Of a stretch of DNA of 64,000 nucleotides, positions 11,883 through 22,610 are shown one piece after another. The DNA comes from Siphonodentalium dalli (taxonomy: Eukaryota; Mollusca; Scaphopoda; Gadilida; Siphonodentaliidae), in the NCBI GenBank assembly GCA_032622095.1, contig CP136066.1, positions 189,382,716 to 189,446,715 of the forward strand, in the 5' to 3' direction. Below the pieces are notes generated by a model. It had not been told where the DNA came from and made no database searches. It saw nothing but the letters and a program-made list of their open reading frames with translations. How positions within the stretch are numbered: position 1 is the first letter of the stretch; each line of letters begins with the position of its first letter. The translations under genes were made by a program, and so were the position numbers.

Positions 11883-13400
11883 TTGAAAATGATTGAAATT
11901 GCTATATATAGGGCCAAAGTTGGTGTCTTTCATGGGATCGCAGTCAGGCTTTCCAGTAAGGGCCGCCTCGATTTGAGACAGTCCTATACTCTTCTTGTAC
12001 TTTCTATCCTGATGGCAAATAAAATAAGACCCCATGTAGCACTGAGTATCATATTATTGTGCTTTGTCATGTGGAACTACCTAAACTTGTCGGAATCATT
12101 ACTTAGAATTAGGGATTTGAGCACACAGAAACGTGTGTCAATGCCAATAAACGTTAAAAATATTCCCATTTCCAATTCAAATTATACGGTCTTATGTATG
12201 ACAGTGATATTGGCTGGGGCCATGTCTATGCTCTTATTACTTGCGGGTGATGTGGAAACTCACCCAGGGCCACTTAACACAACTAATACCGAACCCAATT
12301 GTTCTTTCATGCTTCTCAATACTCAGAGTATACGTCGTAAAATTGACAATATTGCCGCCGAAACGACTGAAGGCAAATATGATTTCTGTTTATTCACCGA
12401 AACCTGGCTTAGTCGATCTATACCCGACAGCGATATCAAACTTCCTGGATACCATGACCCTGTACGCCATGATAGGGACGATGGAAGAACAGGGGGTGGG
12501 GTTTGTATATATGTGCGCGACTCGATTCCATTCCACATCAGAAATGACCTCTTTTCCCCAGACATTGAAGCATTATGGATAGATGCCACGGTTAAGAAAA
12601 AAAGGTTATTAATCGGCTGTTTCTATAGACCACCAAACACACCCGTGAGTATATGGAAAAAAATTGACAAGAGTATAACAGTTGCACGCGACGAAGACCT
12701 TGACATTGTAATAGGTGGCGATTTTAATGAAAACTATTTTGTAGACGGTAATGGAAAAATTAATGAACTCTGCAGCGAGCGGGGATTTACCCAACTAGTT
12801 AGCGACAAAACCCATTATACGGAGAGGACATCAACCATGTTAGATCTTTTCTTGACAAATAATAAGAGTATTATTGAATCTTGTAATGTACATGGAAACT
12901 TTTTCGACAATACCGTGAGATACCACTGTCCGGTTGTCCTGCGACTAACTCTAGAAACGTTTAATACATCAACAACTCTAATGCGAAAGATATGGAATTA
13001 TAATATGGCGAATTACAATGATATGAATAAAACTTTTAGCGATTGGAATTATAAGGAGCCTTGCAACTCCCCAGTTTCAAAACATGTTGAAATCTTAACA
13101 GATAAACTGATTGCGACATGCCGAGAATATATCCCGAACAAAAATGTGACCGTCCGTAAGGGACTACCACCCTGGCTTACATGCAATATCCGAAAACTAA
13201 TGAGACAAAGGAATAGACTACATAGGTTAGCTAAAGGAAAGAATACTCCACACGCGTGGGTAAACTTTAAAAACAAACGTAACGAGGTCATTTCGGCTAT
13301 TCGAAAAAGCAAGAGACAATTTGATAGCAAAAATGAAAAGCTGCTCAATGATCATACAACTGACCAATCATCCTGGTGGAAAACACTATCTCTTTTCTAA
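11883..13400 (+). CDS. Non-LTR retrotransposon ORF2, N-terminal part: hydrophobic leader, 2A-like motif, endonuclease
   Basis: First part of a CR1/jockey-type polyprotein. Residues 34-69 and 99-121 are hydrophobic. GDVETHPGP at 122-130 resembles a 2A recoding motif. An AP-type endonuclease follows: Asn in LLNTQS (146), Glu173 in FTETWL, YRPP at 248-251, GGDFN at 278-282, and LDLFLT at 320-325. The usual SDH near 346-348 reads RYH, so the Asp is Tyr and nicking activity may be lost. The first ATG is the start shown; a later one after residue 44 is possible. The frame ends at TAA 13398-13400, where homology continues in another frame. Confidence 0.9.
   Translation: MKMIEIAIYRAKVGVFHGIAVRLSSKGRLDLRQSYTLLVLSILMANKIRPHVALSIILLCFVMWNYLNLSESLLRIRDLSTQKRVSMPINVKNIPISNSNYTVLCMTVILAGAMSMLLLLAGDVETHPGPLNTTNTEPNCSFMLLNTQSIRRKIDNIAAETTEGKYDFCLFTETWLSRSIPDSDIKLPGYHDPVRHDRDDGRTGGGVCIYVRDSIPFHIRNDLFSPDIEALWIDATVKKKRLLIGCFYRPPNTPVSIWKKIDKSITVARDEDLDIVIGGDFNENYFVDGNGKINELCSERGFTQLVSDKTHYTERTSTMLDLFLTNNKSIIESCNVHGNFFDNTVRYHCPVVLRLTLETFNTSTTLMRKIWNYNMANYNDMNKTFSDWNYKEPCNSPVSKHVEILTDKLIATCREYIPNKNVTVRKGLPPWLTCNIRKLMRQRNRLHRLAKGKNTPHAWVNFKNKRNEVISAIRKSKRQFDSKNEKLLNDHTTDQSSWWKTLSLF
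12246..12272 (+). other. 2A-like translational recoding motif, His variant
   Basis: Encodes GDVETHPGP directly after a Leu-rich hydrophobic run (LCMTVILAGAMSMLLLLA). 2A motifs follow D-V/I-E-x-N-P-G-P, with separation between the last Gly and Pro. Here Asn is replaced by His, a one-base change (AAC to CAC). 2A-like sequences are known at the N-terminus of some non-LTR retroelements of sea urchins and molluscs, so the position fits. Activity of this variant is untested. Confidence 0.7.
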
Positions 13401-15423
13401 TGATAGTAGATCTATTCCCCCGATCGCGTCAAATGGCGAATTCCTGATCTCATCAACTGACAAAGCCAACGCATTTAATACATACTTCTCTACTATTTCG
13501 TCAGTTGATGGTACTGGGAAGAGCCTACCCCAATCCGTACTTGACCCTGACCGCCCACAAATATCTTTTATAAAACTTACATCTGTCGACGTGTATACCG
13601 CACTGAGGGGCCTCAAGGTGGCAAAATCCAGCGGACCAGACTGTGTAAGCCCAAAAGTCCTGAAGAATTGTGCATCATCATTGTGTGAACCATTATCATT
13701 TTATTTCAATTCTTTTATCAAGAATAGCTATTATCCACCAGAATGGAAAATATCAAATGTGACGCCGATATTTAAAACTGGTGATACCAGTCTTGTGAAC
13801 AACTACCGCCCAATCTCTCTTTTGAGTTGTGTATCAAAAGTATTCGAGAAGTGCATTCACAAATATCTCTCGGAATTTCTTAAAGAAAACAATATCTTAT
13901 CTAATTATCAATCGGGGTTTATGAAGGGTGACTCAACTGTATTCCAGCTAACAGACATATACGATTACATAAGCATTTCTTTAAACGAGGGTAAAGTAGT
14001 CCGATGCATATTTTGTGATATCAGCAAAGCATTCGATAAGGTCTGGCACTTGGGACTAATCCATAAACTCGAAAAAGTCGGAGTATCTGGGAATTTGCTT
14101 AACCTCATCAAATCATACCTTGCTAACAGGAAGCAGAGAGTAGGGATTGAAGGAAGTTTTTCCGAATGGCAACAAGTAACCGCCGGTGTACCCCAGGGAT
14201 CTGTGCTTGGCCCTCTTTTATTTTTGGTCTACATAAACGATATTGCAGTAAATATAACAAGTAACATCCGCCTCTTTGCCGATGATACCTCAATATACCT
14301 GACAGTTGAAAGTCCTGCGCTAGCCGCTAATGTACTAAATGATGACCTATATACGCTCGATCAATGGTCAAAAAAATGGCTTGTCGAGTTCAATCCACTA
14401 AAAACGGAATCAATGTTAATAGCAAGAAAGGATACAGACGTCCACCACCCCCCACTAACTATGGGAACTACCACCTTAATCGAAGTTCCTTTTCATAAAC
14501 ACCTCGGACTGATCTTCAATAACCGAGGTACGTGGTGCACACACATCCGCATCACGATCGAAAAGGCATGGAAACGGGTTAATCTAGTTAGGAAACACAG
14601 ATTTACATTGAACCGTAAAACACTGGAAAGAATATACTTTGCCTATGTAAGACCAGTGCTTGAATATGCATCACCAGTATGGGATAATTGTCCTAATTAT
14701 CTCAGCAATGATATAGAGAAAATACAATTTGAAATGGCAAGGATCGTTACTGGAGCGACGAACAGCGCCAGTAAAGAGAGCCTACTATTAGATACTGGTT
14801 GGGAGACCCTGGCATCAAGGAGGAAAAAACAAAAGCTTATACAATTCCACAAAATAGTTAATAGTACAGCACCCGTGTACCTACGAAATTATATTTGTCA
14901 CTCTGAAAACCAAACCGGTTATAATCTTAGACATCATGCAATACGACTACCATTGGACGCCACAAAGGATATTTATAAAGATACATTTTTACCCTCTACA
15001 ATAAGCGATTGGAATAGACTGCCAGAGTGTGTAAAAAATTGTACCAACCTGGACAAGTTTAAAGAGTCACTTGCTGACGATCGTATATACACACATCCAT
15101 ACTACTATCATTGCCATAGTCGCAAATCCCAAGTATACCACACACGATTGAGACTGAAATGTAGTAATTTGAATTTCGACCTCATGACCAATTTTGTTAG
15201 GCCCGACCCATATTGTGCATGCGGTGCTGTTGAAACAGCCCACCATTACCTGTTAGAATGCCATTTATACCAGGCATCAAGATTGGAATTGCTATCATCT
15301 CTACCAAACATAATATTATCAGAAAGAACCCTACTCGAGGGTTCACCCGAAAGTTCCATTAGGGAAAATCATAGTATTTTCGAGGCCGCACAAAGATACA
15401 TAATTAGTACAAAACGATTCTAA
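13321..15423 (+). CDS. Non-LTR retrotransposon ORF2, reverse transcriptase part (frameshifted from the endonuclease)
   Basis: Continuation of the 11883 frame after a +1 shift near 13390-13398 (CTCTTTTCTAA); true homology starts at about SNDSRSIPP. Reverse transcriptase signatures: VTPIFKTGD (148-156), NYRPISLL (161-168), CDISKAFDKVW (232-242, catalytic Asp233), GVPQGSVLGPLLF (289-301), and FADD (319-322, the catalytic pair). The thumb and C-terminal part end in a zinc-knuckle-like CxCG..ETAHHYLLEC (632-647). One shift plus the Tyr in the endonuclease make this copy probably inactive, though otherwise well preserved. The clade is CR1/L2/jockey-like. Confidence 0.9.
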   Translation: MIAKMKSCSMIIQLTNHPGGKHYLFSNDSRSIPPIASNGEFLISSTDKANAFNTYFSTISSVDGTGKSLPQSVLDPDRPQISFIKLTSVDVYTALRGLKVAKSSGPDCVSPKVLKNCASSLCEPLSFYFNSFIKNSYYPPEWKISNVTPIFKTGDTSLVNNYRPISLLSCVSKVFEKCIHKYLSEFLKENNILSNYQSGFMKGDSTVFQLTDIYDYISISLNEGKVVRCIFCDISKAFDKVWHLGLIHKLEKVGVSGNLLNLIKSYLANRKQRVGIEGSFSEWQQVTAGVPQGSVLGPLLFLVYINDIAVNITSNIRLFADDTSIYLTVESPALAANVLNDDLYTLDQWSKKWLVEFNPLKTESMLIARKDTDVHHPPLTMGTTTLIEVPFHKHLGLIFNNRGTWCTHIRITIEKAWKRVNLVRKHRFTLNRKTLERIYFAYVRPVLEYASPVWDNCPNYLSNDIEKIQFEMARIVTGATNSASKESLLLDTGWETLASRRKKQKLIQFHKIVNSTAPVYLRNYICHSENQTGYNLRHHAIRLPLDATKDIYKDTFLPSTISDWNRLPECVKNCTNLDKFKESLADDRIYTHPYYYHCHSRKSQVYHTRLRLKCSNLNFDLMTNFVRPDPYCACGAVETAHHYLLECHLYQASRLELLSSLPNIILSERTLLEGSPESSIRENHSIFEAAQRYIISTKRF

Positions 15424-15970
15424 ACGTAATACTATGTCACATGTCTTCTGCCATTGAGTCATATATAAAGTCATACATAATGTCATAATTCGGAAAGCCT
15501 GACTGCCCAGCTAACTCATGTAGTCTCTGTACGCCAAGTTATACACAATTGACATATAATTATACAGCCGAATGTTAAACTACCCCGCCCCCATTGACCA
15601 TCCTATCTTTCTGACCTTTCTTAAACCTAACTACTCTCCTTTCGTCCCATTGGTTACCTTTAATTCCCTAATCACACCCCACTCCAGTTCTTATCTTATC
15701 TCTTGTTATCTTTTGTTGAGTGCGATCTATATCAAAATCACCAATAAGTTAGTTAAAGTACAAACCAGAAAAATTCCCGTCTGACACGCCCGAACGGCCT
15801 TATGTAGTTCGGAAAATTTAAGCGATCTGGGAGAGGACTTACAAAAAAGCCACAATAGGCTTGTTGTCTCATCCCTTTCCAATCACCCATACTCATCCAT
15901 TAGCATTTTTGTAAAATATTCAACTTGTTTTGTATTGGGAATAAATATTGTTTACACCAAGATACCAATA
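15424..15970 (+). other. 3' untranslated part of the retroelement
   Basis: Sequence between the stop and the right inverted repeat. It is pyrimidine-rich (15580-15720) and lacks a clear tail repeat, so the exact 3' end is uncertain. Confidence 0.4.
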
Positions 15971-16052
15971 TAATTCATCTGGCGCCTCTACGCTTCCGTA
16001 AGTTTCCCTTACACATACTAGGATTTGTATTCACAGTATTCCAAATTTCCCA

Positions 16053-16983
16053 TCTATATCTTTATTTGCGAATGTCTGTCTGTCTGCCTGCGTTCTATAT
16101 TCATTTAAATTAGGGACCATCTATATGGAATCAAAGAGGCCCAATTATGGATTACTTTTTACGAGGAAGTTAATGGTGTATTTTAGAATTTCCCACAGTG
16201 ACGCTGTTGTTGTCAGGGGCAGATAAGGTAGAGGGGCAGCAAAACTGTTTGTGGCCTATTTCCACCAAACTGTTACACAATCAACTCAACGATATGAGGA
16301 GTCTAATGGTGTGGTTAAATATATCAAGTGGTGCCGTTCGAGTCAGGGATGCACGAAAGGGATGAGGGGCATCAAAATTGATAACAAACATTTCAGCGCC
16401 AAATTGATACACATTCTTCTCCATGATACGAGGAATCTAATCGTGTGATTTAAAAACGCTAACTGTGGTCGTTTGGGCAGAACTGGGGTGGGGCACTAAA
16501 TTTGATAAGAATTTGTTTAATCGCCGATTACCACAAAACATTGCCATCTCCATGCTATCAGGAATCTAATTTTGTGGTTTAAAGATGTCAAAAGATGTTC
16601 AAGTCAGGGCCACCAATTGATAAAACATACGTTTAGCGAGGTTTCGCCCCAAATTGATACATATTCATCTACGTGATACGAGGAATCTAATCGTGTGGTT
16701 TAAATACGCCAAATTGGTGCGGTTTGTGTGAGAAATGGGGGGGGGGCACTACATTTGATACCAATTTGTTGGTCGCCAATTTCCACCAATTTGATATATA
16801 TTCATCTTCATAATGCGTCTAATTGTGTGGTTTTAAGATGTAACAAAATGGCGCTGCTTGAGTCAGGGATAGGGAGGGTCACAAAAACTGATAAACTTAT
16901 GTTTAGCGCCAATTTCCACCAAATTCATACACGTTCTTCTAAAATGATACTTGGAATCAAATCGTGTGCTCTATGAACAATGC
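16053..16983 (+). mobile_element. Helitron-like element (Hel-1 family), truncated
   Basis: Begins TCTATATCTTTATTTGCGAA then a GTCT run, as at 50134. It then has about five units of about 165 bp containing TTTCCACCAAA, GATACGAGGAATCTAAT and GGTTTAAATACGCCAAA. No CTAG-type 3' end is found; it stops where a MITE-1 fragment begins. No coding capacity. Confidence 0.6.
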
Positions 16984-17116
16984 AAAAACATGGTACATAC
17001 GAGTGTATTTTGCACTAATCCATGGCTCAAATTCATTTACTTGTTGCATATATTCTGTTGAGCATAAAATGAGATGATCCAATAAATGGCCGGATTTAGT
17101 ATACAGTATATCTTTA
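16984..17116 (-). repeat. MITE-1 fragment
   Basis: Minus-strand half of the MITE at 39171-39503. Shared landmarks are GCCGGATTTAGTATACAGTA and CAAATTCATTTACTTGTTGC. The other arm is missing. Confidence 0.75.
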
Positions 17117-17287
17117 AGCATCCATGCAAAACATAGTCGGGAATGACACTTATTTATGGTACGACGCTACAATACTCATTGACAACAGTTTCTATCGGCC
17201 GATACAAACAATGACAGACGTGGGCCGGCTATATTATACACGACGTCAGTTTTACGGGTGGAGGAAAGCACAAACAAGGAGTTTTGC

Positions 17288-17306
17288 GGGGGGGGGGGGG
17301 GGGGGG
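17288..17306. repeat. Poly-G tract
   Basis: A 19-base G run, likely a quadruplex former or a sequencing-length uncertainty. Confidence 0.9.
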
Positions 17307-17463
17307 TAGGGGTAATTTCACCGCGGGGAAGACACCACTTCACCTACAAAATGGGGACACCATATTGTAATTATAATGCTTCTTATCTGTAGAGTATGAT
17401 TCGGATGTGTTGGTCGAACCGAGGTATCTGTAATCCAGGTCTGCATGATGATCCATGTAATAT

Positions 17464-17906
17464 TTAAAGATGCATAATCCGAATTAACGCTCGCAATTTA
17501 TTATTTCTTTGTCCTCGGGGGTAAACAAATATTTGATTCCAGTCGAGGAACCCACCCATCACAGCTCAGAGTGATCAGATATCGATGTTTGAAATCTATT
17601 ATTTTTCACCACCGTTAATTTTTAAGTGGCCCAGTAAAAAGTCGACGAGAACACTTTCTTTGACCAAATTGCGGATGAAGATGGATAACTCTAAAATCAG
17701 GTGTTTTTTTTGTCAGATATTTGACAAACCGGCCAAATTTCGTTGAACAAAATGTTGATAAATAACAGGTTTTGGGCAATTTTATACTATATATGACTGT
17801 GGTTAGCATTATTTTTGGGCAATTACTAGATTCTGATAATTGAAGCGGCATTTCAAACAAAATTATTGTTGCTGGGATATGATGATATGGGATTGAGTAC
17901 CTTTAA
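17464..17906. repeat. MITE-2 copy
   Basis: Starts TTAAAGATGCATAATCCGAA and ends GGGATTGAGTACCTTTAA, with TTAA at both ends suggesting a TTAA target site. About 440 bp with no coding capacity. Other copies are 34708-35111, 57086-57538 and the mutated 27077-27546. Confidence 0.85.
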
Positions 17907-18330
17907 TACTATGTATGCACTGAGGTTGGTAGACAACCTGTACCAGAATTAGACGGCTCTATTGTCATACTCACCGGCGGGTAACACAGCAAACGCAAAC
18001 AACAGACGTATGTAAACCATAGTGTATATTCGCATTGGTCCTTGTGTGTAGATGAGTAGATGTGGTTCCTGGCGTGCTGGTCGAATCGAAGTATAATCCC
18101 GGACTGGAAATACTATTTAGATATATTGATGCGTTCGGCATTTTTGATTGGTTATATTTTCGTTCAATTCCCTTGGTTTTTTAAATATTCAAATGGAAGC
18201 TATAGGCACTTGGTAGCGGACAATATCGATTCACATTTCCATGGCGGTATGGACACAAACTCGACATTCAATGACACGAGTTTTGTGTTTTATTACGCCC
18301 TATATGGGTGTTTACTGATACGCGGATCTG
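17907..18330. other. No feature recognised
   Basis: A Trp/Phe-rich frame at 18060-18410 has no family resemblance and overlaps the start of a dispersed repeat. Confidence 0.5.
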
Positions 18331-18890
18331 GTCGTGTCAATGGGGCTATGGGGATATATCGCAGAACAACACATTTCGGGTTTCACACGATGCGAGTTAT
18401 TGTATACTAGCTATATTGCGTACCGGTTAGACTTTTTGCAAGATGTATATGTATTCGTGGATATATCTTCGCGGATGTCTCATTGTTGCAGTATGTGTAA
18501 CTATTATGACCGCATTAATTGCTTTCGATATTTAGGTGTGAACAATGGCTGGGCCACTCTTGAAGATTTTAGTGCGGGAACAAAATGCATAATATAACCG
18601 CTAACATAGATGATGAAGTATATATGTCTCAGTTGGAATATAGACTAAAGGTCGTGTTTCGAAGTATCGGGTGTGTATTTAATGCGATTAGTAGACCCCC
18701 CCCCCGCATTTAGAGGCTTCCTGGTGTGTGGATTTGAAGGATTAGTTGTTTTAACGGAATTCTGAGTTGGTGCATTCATGAAAACAATATATTTTATATT
18801 ATAATTTATAAATATGCCTAATAATATGATGTTGAGGGCGTTACCATTTCTGACTATGTTTTTTGTGTGATAATGGCTCCCAGCTGGGGA
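18331..18890. repeat. Dispersed repeat family R, copy 1
   Basis: Shares AACAATGGCTGGGCCA, TTAGTTGTTTTAACGGAATT and GCGTTACCATTTCTGACTAT with 41945-42300, 57940-58075 and in part 47210-47400. Terminal structure is not evident. A C-run lies near 18698-18707. Confidence 0.7.
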
Positions 18891-19140
18891 TATGGCTGTG
18901 TCAGCTAAGGTGTAGATATTATAGAGAATATGCTGATGCCAAAATCAAATGGATACATGTTTCCGGTAACCCGCCAGCCCGAAGTTCAAATACGGTGACC
19001 AACACCATTATTCTTATATTGGCAATTTATCGAACCCCGCATGACTGTTACGGACGCTGGCTTTTACGGACCCCGACTGATACTCTAGGCTGATATGATT
19101 ATATTTTATACCTCGAGGTTCCTATCAGTAGGAGTCTGAA

Positions 19141-19330
19141 TAAGTCAGGGTCCATGTCAGTCGATGACAGTAAATAAGCCTGGTTCTGTAACAGCCGTTG
19201 GTCCGTAAAAGCCAGGGTCCGTACCGGCCAGGTCCATGTCAGTCGAGGGCCGTATATAAGCCTGGTTCCGTAACAGCCGGTGGTCCGTAAAAGCCAGGGT
19301 CCGTATCGGTCAGGGACCGTATCAGCCGGC
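19141..19330. repeat. Tandem repeat, about 81 bp, just over two copies
   Basis: GTCCATGTCAGTCGA and GGTCCGTAAAAGCCAGGGTC recur about 81 bp apart. It is GC-richer than its flanks. Confidence 0.8.
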
Positions 19331-19400
19331 ATTCTGTGTCACTATAAACATATTTGTCTTTGATGATTATCGTTGATACTATAGTCTCGACTGTATATTA

Positions 19401-19915
19401 GATCATGGCATGAATCTCTACTCTGGCTAACGCCCGTAGAGATCATATTCCACCAGGACAAAACCTGGGAACTTTTTGAAGTTTTGACAGGGAACCTTAT
19501 AAAGTCGAAAACATAACGCGGGGAATATATTTCTCTTAGTTATTATCTGTTCCTTAATACCGTACTTTACTGTCGGTGAAGGGCCCAACTAGAAATTTCA
19601 CAATTTAAGTGACTTTGTGAGTGATGTTGCTTTGCGTTGCTTACAATTATGTAATTTTTCCTGGGTAATTAATGCAATGTTTACTGCGATATCGGCTCAT
19701 ATAAGTCACAGAAAAACATCCAATTTAGAGTTGGGACCCTCTCCTACGGTGATGTACATTATTAAAGAACAGATAATAACAAAGAAATATATTCCCCGTG
19801 TTATGTTTTCGACTTTATAAGGTTCCCTGTCAAAATTTCAAAAAGTTCCAATGTTTTATACTGGTGGAATATGATCTCTACGGGCGTTAGCACGGCAGAG
19901 ATTCATGCCATGATC
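19401..19915. repeat. Foldback element, about 155-bp arms
   Basis: Begins GATCATGGCATGAATCTCTA and ends AGAGATTCATGCCATGATC. The arms contain GATCATATTCCACCAG and GTCGAAAACATAACGCGGGG and their complements. The unpaired centre is about 19560-19760. Confidence 0.9.
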
Positions 19916-20707
19916 TAGAATGGATATAAGCTATACAATAAATATGTGAGCTCTCATGTTCATTGACATGCTCCTATCTGTGCAGAAAACCAGTAAAATG
20001 AATAAATTGGGCTCCAGTTTCGATTAGTATTTTATTGCATCATGGGCTATCTTTATAAGCGATGTTTGCTATCGTATTTCCATTTGTCGTGTTACATGTA
20101 CATTCGCATGGGTGGTTTAATCGCTCTCTATATGTGCACAAAGCAGCCGCTGTCATAAATGTGTGAAACAGATGCCATGGAACAGCGGTTCTTTCTGTAA
20201 TTAAAGTGACTCGTTCATATTATATGCATTCTGATGTTTGAAATGGCATCATTGCCTATACACGGTTTGTGTTTAAAGTGAATTATTTACTGTGTAAATG
20301 ACATCTCGAGTTGACTAAATAATAAAAGCGTTTTCTCCAAAAGGTTAACATTATACCTTTAATAGCTGTGTGAGTAACTATACTATTTAATATGCATACT
20401 CCCATTATACAACCGTCATGATCAGTCGAGCAGATGAGGGCTACTTTTGGTGTCTAACGAAAGGCCCACATTCGCACTATCCACACATATTACCAGGTAT
20501 TACGGGTGATGAATTAAAACGTTGTGTATATTCTTGCCAGTTGTCCTGATGATGTCAAGATAACTAAATATCAATATGGTGCATTACATGTGGGTGGTAG
20601 CATGTGGGCTTGGAAACAAAGGGTCGTGTTTGAAATAGATTCAGCAGAACATTGATAATCACACATGACTACGGATTACAACTCATGTATTTCAAACTTT
20701 ATCCGAA
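19916..20707. other. Upstream region of the GPCR
   Basis: AT-rich with no recognised repeat. Promoter and any 5' non-coding exon must lie here or further left. No confident TATA box or start element can be chosen. Confidence 0.4.
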
Positions 20708-21796
20708 ATGACGTTGTCTGGAAATGCTACCACTTATGAAGGATCTACGTTTAATAACCTTACCATAGATGGTCCGGAACTTTATGAAGTTATTGACCAG
20801 AAAACATACGCTGTAATTCTCGCGTGCATTGCTGGCACGGGCGTCATAGGAAACACATTGATATTTATTCTGATGTTCACTGCGTATTTTCGTGGATTCT
20901 CCTCGTCTATATACCTGCGATATATAGCTGTATTTGACACGGTCGTACTCGTGCAGACTGTTACTGAGGATATCATAGAAAAGTTCCACGGATGGGACAG
21001 CTTATATTTAGCATTTTTCCAGGAGCAGACGAGCTGCTATTTTTGGAGCGTGACCTTGACCTTATCCCGGTTCATATCACCCTGGCTCGTTGGGATTCTG
21101 GGTATGGACAGATTCATAGCGGTTGTTGTTCCACATAAACAACACAAGTTTTGCACAAAACGGAACGCCCACATCGCCACCGCTGTAGTTATGACGTCAT
21201 CAATTGTGTGTGAGTTCTTATCGGTACTATGTGACACACAAACTGCATGTTATATTGGCCAAGATGTCTGCACAATTCACGACTCGAACCAAGTTGTGTT
21301 CTTCGTCATGCAAACCTTCCTTAGAACCCACCTACCATTGATAGTAATTCTCGTGTTCAATACATGGACTGTAGTGACTATTCGAATGAGATCAGAGTGG
21401 ACGATGGCAAAGGTTAAAAGGTCACACACCAGACCTACACTTGAACGGACAACATGGGCATTAGTTATCATGTCGTTGGTTACATTTCTCGCGTTGTTCC
21501 CCAAAGCCGTTGTGGAAATAGTAGAACTCGTTCTGTTACGAGACGAGCCGAGTTCTTACGACGCAGACACGAAGATATCCGTCCATATGGCCTGGCATGT
21601 CTGTAACGCCATCATGTTGCTGAATTTCGCGCAGAATTTTTACGTGTTGCTGGCAGTGTCGCCTCTGTACAGACGGTCCATGAGCATGCTGTGTCGAAAG
21701 ACTCGGGTCGCACAAGAACACATTGGAATGTCTCTGTTATCAAACACCTATGAGACGTTATCACCAGAACATGACTCAGTTGCAGCCACCAGTTGA
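20708..21796 (+). CDS. Rhodopsin-family (class A) peptide-type GPCR, single exon
   Basis: 362 residues, seven predicted membrane segments, probably a plasma-membrane neuropeptide receptor of the FMRFamide-receptor-like kind common in lophotrochozoans. Visible hallmarks: N-glycosylation sites at N6 and N17; TM1 GN at 48-49; TM2 Asp77; TM3 Cys110 pairing with an ECL2 Cys (181 or 188); DRF at 134-136 in place of DRY; TM5 Pro210; TM6 FLALFP (260-265); and TM7 NFAQNFY (306-312) in place of NPxxY, as in several peptide receptors. The tail has basic YRRSM and Cys329 for palmitoylation. The ATG at 20708 gives a normal short N-terminus. No intron is needed. Ligand unknown. Confidence 0.9.
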   Translation: MTLSGNATTYEGSTFNNLTIDGPELYEVIDQKTYAVILACIAGTGVIGNTLIFILMFTAYFRGFSSSIYLRYIAVFDTVVLVQTVTEDIIEKFHGWDSLYLAFFQEQTSCYFWSVTLTLSRFISPWLVGILGMDRFIAVVVPHKQHKFCTKRNAHIATAVVMTSSIVCEFLSVLCDTQTACYIGQDVCTIHDSNQVVFFVMQTFLRTHLPLIVILVFNTWTVVTIRMRSEWTMAKVKRSHTRPTLERTTWALVIMSLVTFLALFPKAVVEIVELVLLRDEPSSYDADTKISVHMAWHVCNAIMLLNFAQNFYVLLAVSPLYRRSMSMLCRKTRVAQEHIGMSLLSNTYETLSPEHDSVAATS

Positions 21797-21985
21797 AAGC
21801 AAGACACGAGTAACCATAATTATATTCAAATGTGTCGCTTTACCCCTTTCTATACTAAATGGATTCTCCCACCAGTTATAAAAGTGTACATAGGATTGGT
21901 CTATTATTGATTTGGATGGATGGTTGTGCAGGTAATTTAAGCAGACGACTGATTTAATAAAAGTGCAGGAGTCCTATTTATTCAG

Positions 21986-22054
21986 GGAAATGTTCAGATA
22001 ATAAGTTCAACAAACGGCCGGTTCGTTTGTTGATATTATTATCTGAACATTTCC
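21986..22054. repeat. Short foldback
   Basis: GGAAATGTTCAGATAATAA pairs with TTATTATCTGAACATTTCC, and AACAAACGGCCGG..TTTGTTG forms the loop side. It lies about 190 bp after the GPCR stop. Confidence 0.85.
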
Positions 22055-22610
22055 ATATTACGATTCTTTTTCTGGATGCCATAGCAGCAACACAACACAC
22101 CACCCCCTGTGTACTTAAATATGTATCCATGGCTCCGGACCAACTGTGAGGAAATCTACATTACTTATAAAAAATATTAGTGTCTAGATTAAGACACGTA
22201 CAATATATCACAAGTCGCATTTGACTAATCAATACTCCCCAGTGAACAACACAACATCGCATTAACATGGATCTTACATTTTCTAACACAGGAGGTCTAA
22301 AATCATGAATACATCTTTAACCAATCAGACCTCTGAAACCTGCATCATGATATAATTTTCTCTTTACAATATTTTCATGAGAGAAAATCATCACGGGGAA
22401 AGGATCATCTTGATCAACTTGTAATCCAATCCCATGTTGCCATATCGCATTTATAATTACATCATGTATTGTATCAATTAATTGTATATTTATGGCACAA
22501 TAAATATGTTACTACTAACATTTATATATAACTACTCATCAATGAGTGTTTAGTATAGAAATGGTTAAGATTATTCTAAAGCGTCCTCATTCTCTAGGAC
22601 AACACCAAAC
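22055..22610. other. No gene recognised
   Basis: AT-rich spacer between the GPCR and the 3' end of the minus-strand retroelement. Confidence 0.5.

Larger units (their letters stand above)
11229..16000 (+). mobile_element. Retroelement-bearing unit bounded by a 30-bp perfect inverted repeat
   Basis: 11229-11258 reads TACGGAAGCGTAGAGGCGCC then AGATGAATTA. 15971-16000 is its exact reverse complement. Non-LTR elements do not normally have inverted ends, so a CR1-like element may have inserted in a TIR element. The same core is used by the element at 7806-9412 and appears singly at about 62656. Inside the left end is a small hairpin around CTGCAGCAAG (11260-11330). Confidence 0.6.

Noticed and set aside
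18060-18410. A 116-codon Trp/Phe-rich frame
   Set aside because: No motif, no splice context, overlaps repeat R.
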